Of a stretch of DNA of 64,000 nucleotides, positions 56,673 through 64,000 are shown piece by piece. The stretch is from Enoplolaimus lenunculus (lineage: Eukaryota; Nematoda; Enoplea; Enoplida; Thoracostomopsidae). The first letter of the stretch is position 1; every line of letters starts with the position of its first letter. A program made the translations under genes and the position numbers. The notes beneath the pieces were generated by a model, which saw only the letters and a list, made by a program, of their open reading frames with translations, had not been told where the DNA came from and did not search any database. The DNA lies in the NCBI GenBank assembly GCA_030248215.1, contig JASANG010000479.1:42673-106672 (forward strand). The letters run 5' to 3'.

Positions 56673-56867
56673 GGCCCATGTTACTTGAAGAGGCGTCCAG
56701 ATTTCTGGTGGGTCTATAAAAGGTAGGTTTAGATTCTAGATTACTTTTTTGCTTAGATTTAGGCTTCAGTTTAGGCTTAGGAACTCATTTTTGCAACGCT
56801 TTTGAGTTAAGCTTAGGTTTAGGAATACGGTTAATCTACTGTTACGCCCCTAAAAGTAACAATGGTC
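56673..56867 (+). mobile_element. MITE-B copy, 195 bp
   Basis: Left GGCCCATGTTACTTGAAGAG; right GCCCCTAAAAGTAACAATGG. Flanks ATATTTTT and ATATATTT (7 of 8). Confidence 0.85.
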
Positions 56868-57015
56868 ATATATTTAATGATATTATGTCTTCATGTAATG
56901 TCTTCTGAATCCGAAATTTAACCACTGGTACATATCTATGTTACTAAACCTCAAACTGGAACACCCCACATACGTATTTCCGGTAGCATTCTAGCAAATT
57001 CACGTATTTAATACG

Positions 57016-57391
57016 TGTAATTTCAATTCCCAATAACTGAATGCTTTTGGGTACTCGAGTTCGAAATTCTCGAACGATTCAATCGACGTATTTAGATTAC
57101 AATAGACCGAAGTATTCTTAAGCCGAGCGTAATTTATTTGGTAAACAAACTGAAAAAACCACAGACAAAATAAAATCCAAGAATAGGCCCGCTTTCTTCC
57201 GGTTTTCGTTGCTAATCCACAAATTAATGAACGCCGTGCCCCTGCTCATTTGCATTCGGCGCTGTCAAAATGTCATTAGCTAAATATAAATGTTGTAAAG
57301 TCATAACTATGGTCCATGAAGAGAAAGTAAACAACCGCGCAGAATACATGCGCCAAAAACAATCAACAATCACCGTTATGAGGAATTGACA
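57016..57391 (-). repeat. 3' LTR of the BEL/Pao element
   Basis: On the plus strand it runs TGTAATTTCAATTCCCAATA to GAGGAATTGACA. The first 362 bases match 63639-64000. Just inside is a weak purine run (CGGGAG on the minus strand) as polypurine tract. Confidence 0.9.
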
Positions 57392-57408
57392 CTCCCGAGG
57401 CAAGTGTT

Positions 57409-58635
57409 CTACTGACGGAATGTCCCAGATGCATCACGTCGGTAGGAGAACTGCTCCTTAGACATGGTGATAGACACAGATTTCAGCTCGTCGACAAGGG
57501 CTGCACACTCACGGATGATCCAGCGGAAACCCATGTGGTTGACGTGGAAGCCATCCGAGTCGAAGAGTGCAGGATTGATGGTATTCGGCACCGATCCACG
57601 AAACGGACAGCGAGCGATACGGAACCAATTGACGCAATGAAGTCCCATCTTGCGGCAACGGGATTCCACAAAATTTGAGTGTTCCGAAATGCTCGGAACC
57701 GAAGGATGTGGAACTGCAGTGCACAGAATAATGTCGGGGCCAGCAGGTTGACTGCGAAGAAATGTTTCCAAGACATCCCAAGATTCCCGCTGCTGTCGAA
57801 AACTGCGCTGGGCACTGTTGACGCCACAGTTGATGATTATCAATCGATAATCGCGAAGACGGATCCGGAATTGGGCGACTGCGTCTACCAGATCGTGGTA
57901 CTGACCCCCAGATATGGCAATCGCCTTTCCATGTGTGACGCCCTGGATGTGACGGCCTTGACTATCCGAAAGAATCAGGACGGTGCGACTGTAGGGAACG
58001 GGATTCAGCAATCGCTGACCCGGGCTCAAGTAGGCAGCGCCGGTCCCCAACTCTGGTGACCAGATGGAGAAACGATACCGGCGAACGAGCTCATCGAGGC
58101 AGTATCCGTAGTTGTTGAACCCCGGATACCAGCGGTCCTCAAGGCTGCGGGACTGCTGTGGTCGATAGCCGGAAGACCATACCATCTCATGGGTGGCCGA
58201 GGTCTGGACGAAGACAAGCGATTCGAGTTGTGGCATCGCACGGACTACTGATAGAAAGGCATTCTTGAAGGCATTTGCTGGCTGATCAGGGCGGACGAGT
58301 TCCACCAGAATATCGATGACGACGTGTCGCGAATGGAATACCCATTCCGGATCAATGCGAACCCCGTTTAAGCGGATCCAAGATTCGATCTCTTCAGGGC
58401 GAGCTGCCAGTGCGGAGTTGTATCGCAGACGATGAGCGAGGCTGTCGTTACCCATCTGTTTCAGAGTGAGGTAGCACCGAGTCATCTCGATTGAAGACAT
58501 CGATCGACCGACAAACCGCAGAGGTGGATTGTGGCTGTAGTAGAGGGACAACGGATGGTCGTGGGTAACATAGAAGAAACGCATTGTGGCTCTGAAAAAA
58601 CAAACAAAAAGTAAATTAGAGAGTGAAATGCTCAC
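57409..58635 (-). CDS. BEL/Pao third ORF: SGNH-hydrolase-like (esterase-like) protein
   Basis: 408 codons from 58635, or 391 from ATG 58584 just after a strong splice acceptor; the latter is the likelier start. The C-terminal ~180 residues carry the SGNH/GDSL blocks in order: VLILSDSQGRHI (Ser225 of the 408-codon frame, in place of GDS), AISGGQYHDLV (Gly), IIINCGVNSAQ (Asn273) and DSDGFHVNHMGF (Asp361-x-x-His364). The N-terminal ~200 residues are unknown. No signal peptide or membrane segment is clear in the 391-codon form. SGNH domains are known in other retroelements (CR1-type LINE ORF1, some Ngaro/DIRS elements), but I know of no established case in BEL/Pao. It is the only intact ORF of this copy and sits where env would be. 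A structural or RNA-binding role without catalysis is possible. Confidence 0.72.
   Translation of the reverse strand: MSISLSNLLFVCFFRATMRFFYVTHDHPLSLYYSHNPPLRFVGRSMSSIEMTRCYLTLKQMGNDSLAHRLRYNSALAARPEEIESWIRLNGVRIDPEWVFHSRHVVIDILVELVRPDQPANAFKNAFLSVVRAMPQLESLVFVQTSATHEMVWSSGYRPQQSRSLEDRWYPGFNNYGYCLDELVRRYRFSIWSPELGTGAAYLSPGQRLLNPVPYSRTVLILSDSQGRHIQGVTHGKAIAISGGQYHDLVDAVAQFRIRLRDYRLIIINCGVNSAQRSFRQQRESWDVLETFLRSQPAGPDIILCTAVPHPSVPSISEHSNFVESRCRKMGLHCVNWFRIARCPFRGSVPNTINPALFDSDGFHVNHMGFRWIIRECAALVDELKSVSITMSKEQFSYRRDASGTFRQ
58592..58608 (-). other. Strong 3' splice site before the third ORF
   Basis: The minus strand reads TTTGTTTGTTTTTTCAG|AGCCACAATG. The first ATG (58584) is 7 bases inside the exon and in frame with the third ORF. 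Confidence 0.65.
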
Positions 58636-58790
58636 TCAACAATCACAATATCAACAAATTAGAGAGTGAAATGCTCACTCAAAATTCACAATATCAACAA
58701 AGTAGAGAGTGAAATCCTCACTCAAAAAAGTGTGTATGGATCAGAAAGTAAATTAGAGTGTGAAATGCTCACTCAAAAAATCACAACTAT
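58609..58790 (-). repeat. Four hairpin repeats between pol and the third ORF
   Basis: Four copies with 43-51-base spacing of a unit containing GAGTGAAATGCTCACTC, each able to fold as GAGTGA/TCACTC. Linked by AT-rich ATCACAATATCAACAAA. The array fills the gap from the pol stop (58792) to the acceptor of the third ORF (58592), overlapping the first codons of the unspliced frame. Confidence 0.85.
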
Positions 58791-58791
58791 A

Positions 58792-60537
58792 TTAGAGCTC
58801 CACAGATTCGGTGTCACTGTCATTATCGTAGTGAGCGCCGACGATTGGACGATCAGGCGTCGGAGTGGAGGCTGTGGCTTGCTTCGCAGGCTCAGGACTG
58901 CCCTTTCCGACGGCAAAAGTGGTGGCCTCTAAAGGAAAAAGTAACCGAAGTGGGCGATTAATTAATTTTTTATTGGAAAGCTGCAGAGTGATTGAGCGGC
59001 AACGTCCATCAACTCCGTGCTTCAAATCGACAATTTTGGCTAATTTCCACGTGTTTCTGGGCAAATTGTCCTTCACGATGACGACTGTCCCGATTTCAGG
59101 GACGATGGAGCTGCTGTTCCGGTGACGAGTGGATTTCGAATAGCAACGGAGGGCCAAGAGGTATTGCTGTTTCCAGACATTCCAGAAATTGTCCATCATT
59201 CGTTGGAGCCGCTTCCATTCGATCACGAGCTGATCGGGCGTGGCTGACGAGGCATGGCATTCCGGGGCTTTGAAACGAGGGACCGATGTCTTGGGACCTC
59301 CAAGGAAATGAGCAGGGGTTATTGGGGGAGACGATAGGTCAGAATCGGGATATACAAGTGGGCGGGAATTGACGACGGCAGACACTTCGAGGACGATCGT
59401 CTGCAGCTCGACCAGGCAAACGCACCGGCCGTTGAAAGTTTTCTTGAGAGCAGACTTGACTATGCCGACCATTCTATCATAGAATCCGCCCATCCGTGGT
59501 GATAACTCAGTGATGAACTTCCATTCGACTCCACTCACAGCAGCGAAGTCGTTGACATCCGGATGATGTAGTACAGCGGACCACAGCTTAGAAAACGCAG
59601 AATTTGCCGCGACGAACTGTTTTGCATTGTCCGAGATGATGAGACGTGGTTTACCAAAAATGGCGAAGAACCGCCGGAGACAAAGCATAAATTGATGAGC
59701 AGTCATTTGCTCAACGATTTCAAGATGCACCGCCCGAACAACGGCACAGGTAAACAGGCACACCCACACCTTGACGGGGCTGTCGTTGGGACTTGACTTG
59801 ATTAGAAGTGGGCCGAGGTAATCGATACCGACGTATGTGAACGGTTGACACTTGTTGACACGAAATTCAGGAAGTGGAGGCAGCGGTTGCTCCTTGAAAC
59901 TCCCGCCGTGAGTTAGCAGGTTGTCCAGGGAGCATCCGCGAGAGGACAAATCCGCAGGATTACAGTCCGTTGGAACATATCTAAAGGCCACGTCATTGTG
60001 GGAATTGATCTCAGCAATTCGATTTTTGACGAACAAAGTGGAAATGCTTTCCTTCCGCTGCCAATGCAATACGCATTGCGAGTCCGACCAGACGATTTTT
60101 TGACCGATTGGTAGTTTCAACTGCTGAGACACAAACTGGATCAGACGAGTACCGATAAGAAGGGCCATGAGTTCTAGCCGAGGTATTGACAAACATTTTA
60201 CGGGGGCGACACGAGATTTGGCAAATATCAGGTTCGAGATGACGCTGTCAGACGTTTGCGTCCGAAGGTAAATGACAGCCGCGTACGCCTTTGCGGACGC
60301 GTCACAGAACGCGTGCAGCTGATGCCGAGCGTCACTGCTGGATTTGGCAGGACCAAGGTAACGAGGAATTTTGTGATCAGCAATTGACAGGAGACTAGTT
60401 GCATAAGAATTCCACTGATCGAGCAGAGAAGCTGGGAGCCCATCGTCCCACCCGAGTTTTTGAACCCAGAGTGTTTGGATCAGCATATGTGGTGTCCCAA
60501 TGAAGTCCGAGCACCTTTGTTCCGTCAGACTATCCAC
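58792..60537 (-). pseudogene. BEL/Pao RNase H and integrase, zinc-finger region missing
   Basis: 581 codons. RNase H: HAFCDASAKAYAAVIYL (D79), RLELMALLIG (E122), IVWSDSQCVLHW (D152), NPADLSSRG. Then, after only about 10 residues, the integrase core starts: YVGIDYLGPL (D239), LIISDNAKQF (D303) and MGGFYDRMVG, where the third catalytic position is Asp354 instead of Glu. The HHCC zinc-binding domain expected between RNase H and the core is absent, and the RT-RNase H connection is also short. The C-terminal ~100 residues match the DUF5641-like tail (EIGTVVIVKDN, WKLAKIVDL). Stop at 58792. Confidence 0.85.
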
Positions 60538-61800
60538 GATCGGAAGGGGCGACGGATTCCAAGAGGGAGCGGCTGTTTCTGAACCACTCTCTCAAGTTCA
60601 TTGAAGCATCAGTGAAGAGCTGCTTAGACGATTTGTAGAACGAGAGGGCTTCTTCTTCCGAAGCAGCACCAGTGATCACGTTATCAACATACACATTGCC
60701 ACGGATTTTGTCTGCTACTGGACTGTCCGACTGCTGCAAATGATACTGAACCACGGCAGCCAGCAGGAATGGGCTAGCGATCGCCCCGAAGCAGACGCGA
60801 GCGAAACGATAAACAAGGACATTGGCACGTGTGAGCGGTTGATTTCTATCCTTGACCCACAAAAATCGGGCCAAATCGCGATCTGGAGCATGCAGACCAA
60901 CTTGAAGGAAGGCCTTTTCAATATCGCTCACCAAACCGATGGGCGACAAACGGAACCGCATAATGAGGCCGCAGAGGTCATCGAGAATAACTGGGCCACG
61001 ATGCATACAATCGTTCAAACTGGGACTTTCTTTATTTGCTTTGGCTGAAGCGTCGTAGACGATTCGAACCTTTGTGGTAGCTTTGGTTGGAGTAATGACG
61101 GGGTGGTGTGGAATATAGTGAACTTGGTGATTCGGTTCGTCCGCTGAAACCCGCTCGATTATTCCTTTCGCTTCTTGGTCAACCAAAATCTGTTGATACG
61201 CGTCGAACAGTTGATCATCTGCGGCGATCCGTTTCAAGGTAGAAGATAGCCGACGTTTTGCGAGCAACTGATTGCTAGGAAGCGGAGGAGCATCAGATTT
61301 CATCGGCCACGACACATAGTAACGACCATCGATGCGTTGAATAGACTCATTGAACAGCCTAACAGCTTCTTCATCTTCGTTTGAGGACGTTGGCGGTTTC
61401 GCTCCGATGTCCTCCAGACTCCAAAACCGCTCAATCGCGACGGTTGGGTCAGGAGTAGTGGAGAGATACATCGCCGTGACATGATTGCCTTTGACAGCGT
61501 CGGGCGCGAGAATTTTGCCGGACGCGACGAAACCGAGGTTCGACGACAAGAAAAGCAGGCCATCGGGACATTGGACCCGCGTTGTGCCGATGAACTCGTA
61601 GTAGTAGTCGATTCCGATCAAGATGTCGCAAGGCACCATCTCCGTTTTCGAAACGATTGGTTCAGCAAGCACCAACTGGCTAACCATTGGGTATTTTTTC
61701 GGATTAATGGCGACCTTTTGAATGGGGCACGAAATTTCTTCAATGACGTTCGCCGTAATAGATTTTGTCGTTAAGGATAACATCAAACTCGACGATGTCA
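60530..61800 (-). pseudogene. BEL/Pao reverse transcriptase
   Basis: Within a 509-codon frame (genuine part from about residue 95). PCDILIGIDYYYEFI is the protease-RT link. RT motifs: VRIVYDASAKANKESPSLND; motif A LVSDIEKAFLQVGL (Asp at residue 379); motif B CFGAIASPFLLAAV; motif C YVDNVITGA (residues 457-460), where many RTs have YVDD. YVDN occurs in some Pao lineages as far as I recall. The frame closes at 60530 and continues one frame over. Confidence 0.85.
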
Positions 61801-62486
61801 TACTTGTTAGTTTTCCGTTGGGTGTCCGAAAACCCAGCAGTGGAAATGTATTCGGTGCCCCGCTTCCGAGCACCGATTTGCTTGACGAGACGAGCAGCGA
61901 TGAAAGTGCGGGAGCAACCGGTATCGAACAAAAATCTGGCTTTAGCTTTCCAGTTGCCTTCGATGGTAGCTGTAGCGGTTTGGAGAACGACCTGCTCCCC
62001 GTGGGACAAAAGCGAAGTGTTGACTGGCGTCGGAATACCCGACGAATCTGCTCCGTCAACGATCAGCGTTGCTTCGGACTTGGAGGCTTCTGGCTTGAAT
62101 TTGGATAGGCACATGCTGCGATGATGTGTCGATTTCTTGCAGTAAAAGCAGGGACGGGATCGGGGACAATCTTTCACCAAATGACCCGGTTTGAGACAGA
62201 CGAAGCAGGCCTTGCCGATGCGACTTCGCCTCGATGGCACATCAGGGTAGCTGACGCACTGATCACTGAAGTGGGCCTCCCCGCAATAAGCACAGCGCTG
62301 AGGGCCTTTCGACGACTTGCCGCTATTGGCGCTGTTGGTGAGAAGCGAGGCTGAACCACCTGCCGATGTTTTTGGACGTGAAGAACCCGGAGGCTGCCCC
62401 CCACGAGCTGATTCAGGAGCCGCAGACGGCCGGTTCGACCCGGATTTTGAACCAAAAGTACGTTGACTGAAGTCCCGAGCCCGAAT
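61740..62486 (-). pseudogene. BEL/Pao zinc knuckles and aspartic protease
   Basis: In frame with Gag past the stop. Three CCHC knuckles: CAYCGEAHFSDQC, CFVCLKPGHLVKDC and CFYCKKSTHHRSMC. Then a protease with the active site FLFDTGCSRTFIAARL (DTGC rather than DTGS). The frame closes at 61740, while the next frame already encodes the region leading to RT, so a one-base shift lies within about 61740-61800. Confidence 0.82.
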
Positions 62487-63374
62487 TTAGCTCTTGAGCA
62501 GCTCACGAAGACTGTTTAGGGTCCATGCTTTGGAGCCATTTTGGCGATACAGCTCCATTTTAACGAAAGTTGGGAGCTTCGATAAGATAATTGGGGTAAA
62601 CACCTGCCCGAACGTATGCTCGGGCAGGCCAAGGGCGATGAGGCTACGAATGTGACGCTCACACTCGTCGTATGTAACCTGCAGCTTCTGAGCATCATGG
62701 GTGACGACGGGAAGAGCCAGCATGGACTCGAAGTGGGTGAAGATGGCAACCTGTTTGTTACCGAAGCGCTCCTTCAAAACGTCGATGACTGCATCGTAGT
62801 TTTCCGTCGTAAGCCGAAAGCCGTCGACAACCCTGAAAGCGTCGCCGGTCAAAAAACCCCTCAAATATTTGAACTTATCGATCGTGGACAACTCAGAATT
62901 GTCATGGATTGTAGAGCTGAAGCCATCCCAGAATTCATCCCATTTGAGTGGGTCGCCGCCAAATTTAGTTATTTCGAGCTTTGGAAGCTTCACTGAAGCA
63001 CTGTGGGAACCTCCAAAAGATGTGTTCCTGGATGACGCCGCGGGCGATCCAGCTTGCGCCGAGGACTGTTGATAAAGCTTAAGTTTGGCGTTAAGCTTGG
63101 AAATGTTACTAAGGATCGATTCGCCGATTTCGGATGACTTCTGAATCTCAGAAGAAATGTGTTCATCGGTGCTGAGGACGCTAACGAGCTCATCGTTCAT
63201 CGCCTGAAGTCGCGAGCGATAGTCCTTTAGCTTCTCAACACACGCCTCAGCCTCCTCTGCATCTGCAGCGGAAGCCAAGCTACTCAACAAATCAGCCTTC
63301 TGGATCTCTTTGGTAACGTTGGATCGCACCGCACCCCTCTGTTTGACGCGCAAATTGAACGTTTTTTGATCCAT
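62487..63374 (-). pseudogene. BEL/Pao Gag, 295 codons to an in-frame stop
   Basis: The first ~100 residues are helical. The core (KLPKLEITKFGGDPLKWDEF, then GFLTGDAFRVVDGF) is the Gag-like domain typical of BEL/Pao (DUF1759 type). It ends in a TAA at 62487-62489. The same frame continues beyond the stop into a Gly/Ser-rich linker and a first zinc knuckle (CAYCGEAHFSDQC) without a frame change, so this is a nonsense change or a read-through codon rather than the natural end. It starts at ATG 63374, preceded by AGAGCCACAAT. Confidence 0.85.
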
Positions 63375-63546
63375 GGTTAACTATTGTGGCTCTCAAACCG
63401 TGAGGGAAAAATCAAAAACGAAAAGTGCCGTATCCACGAAAAAATCAAGGTTGACCCCCAAATTCTGGGAGAAAATGCAAAAGGTAGACTAAACCGAATC
63501 GATGAGTCTCAAATTCAGAGGCAAAAACGACAAATAAACAAAACTT

Positions 63547-63549
63547 ACG
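63547..63549 (-). other. Candidate 5' splice site in the BEL/Pao leader
   Basis: The minus strand reads CTAACC|GTAAGTTTTG, a full GTAAGT donor, about 90 bases after the 5' LTR. No ATG lies between the primer site and this donor. Confidence 0.5.
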
Positions 63550-63612
63550 GTTAGAAAGCTCGGATTCGGACACACAGGTAGAAGTGCTGGACGCACTGGA
63601 CGAAATGTATCA

Positions 63613-63638
63613 CTGGATTCGATCACAACGAAGGACCA
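63613..63638 (-). other. Primer binding site of the BEL/Pao element
   Basis: Immediately inside the 5' LTR the minus strand reads TGGTCCTTCGTTGTGATC, a TGG-starting site complementary to a tRNA 3' end (...GGACCA). The tRNA was not identified. Confidence 0.7.
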
Positions 63639-64000
63639 TGTAATTTCAATTCCCAATAACTGAATGCTTTTGGGGTACTCGAGTTTGAAATTCTGGAACG
63701 ATTCAATCGACGTATTTAGATTACAATAGACCGAAGTATTCTTAAGCCGAGCGTAATTTATTTGGTAAACAAACTGAAAAACCACAGACAAAATAAAATC
63801 CAAGATTAGGCGCGCTTTCTTCCGGTTTTCGTTGCTAATCCACAAATTAATGAACGCCGTGCCCCTGCTCATTTGCATTCGGCGCTGTCAAAATGTCATT
63901 AGCTAAATAAAAATGTTGTAAAGTCATAACTATGGTCCATGAATAGAAAGTAAACAACCGCGCAGAATACATGCGCCAAAAACAATCAACAATCACCGTT
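63639..64000 (-). repeat. 5' LTR of the BEL/Pao element (truncated by the window)
   Basis: Starts TGTAATTTCAATTCCCAATA, as the other LTR. About 14 further bases are expected beyond the window. Confidence 0.9.

Larger units (their letters stand above)
57016..64000 (-). mobile_element. BEL/Pao LTR retrotransposon, minus strand, 5' LTR cut by the window end
   Basis: LTRs at 57016-57391 (3' LTR) and from 63639 to the window end (5' LTR, cut), TG...CA bounded. Over the shared 362 bases I count about six substitutions and two 1-base indels, so insertion is fairly recent. Internal order on the minus strand: leader, Gag with zinc knuckles, protease, RT, RNase H, integrase, a hairpin repeat array, then a third ORF with SGNH motifs. 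Gag has an in-frame stop; the protease/RT and RT/RNase H junctions change frame. The copy is therefore probably not autonomous, yet the third ORF is intact. Confidence 0.93.

Noticed and set aside
57679..58059. 126-codon plus-strand ORF
   Set aside because: Antisense shadow of the SGNH ORF.
58609..58790. Spaced repeats as a CRISPR array
   Set aside because: Only four copies, the spacers are similar to each other, and the context is a eukaryotic retrotransposon.
63489..63878. 129-codon minus-strand ORF
   Set aside because: Mostly inside the 5' LTR and leader of the BEL/Pao element; no coding signature.

Overview
This is a stretch of an animal nuclear genome, AT-rich by eye. It carries two spliced rhodopsin-type (class A) GPCR genes and two LTR retrotransposons, all on the minus strand, embedded in a dense, layered mass of short terminal-inverted-repeat (TIR) elements. 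The spliced GPCRs with GT-AG introns, the Gypsy and BEL/Pao elements and the many MITEs point to an invertebrate metazoan. A tunicate-like host is compatible but not demonstrated. No prokaryotic gene, CRISPR array or rRNA was seen.

Layout. 1-7.6 kb: a decayed Gypsy-type retroelement on the minus strand (membrane-glycoprotein-like region, protease, RT, RNase H, integrase, coiled-coil ORF), with a 675-bp TIR element inside its integrase. 9.5-17.9 kb: GPCR-1, whose coding exons can be joined in phase. It has two alternative third-intracellular-loop exons whose phases require that exactly one be used. 18.2-31.6 kb: repeats, including a piggyBac-like TTAA element nested in another MITE, and a 1.6-kb minisatellite of a 10-bp unit held inside a TIR element. 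31.7-36.0 kb: GPCR-2, five coding exons giving 370 codons. 36-57 kb: mostly MITEs and fragments, a (TA)n microsatellite, a perfect 170-bp inverted repeat and an 18-bp minisatellite with a 234-bp higher-order period. 57.0-64.0 kb: a BEL/Pao retrotransposon on the minus strand. Its pol is broken and compacted, but it keeps an intact third ORF with SGNH-hydrolase (esterase-like) motifs in the env position.

Most notable points. (1) The BEL/Pao third ORF has all four SGNH blocks, a strong 3' splice site just before its ATG, a consensus 5' splice site in the element leader, and an array of hairpin repeats between pol and the ORF. This looks like env-style subgenomic expression of an esterase. (2) GPCR-1 shows frame-enforced mutually exclusive exons. 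(3) Two related MITE families with 8-bp target duplications carry variable TTAGGC arrays, and a third family carries the 10-bp minisatellite, so TIR elements here act as carriers of tandem repeats.

Limits. Family names rest on motifs, termini and target-site duplications read by eye. No homology search, RNA data or structure prediction was run. Exon joins were chosen from splice consensus plus reading phase.
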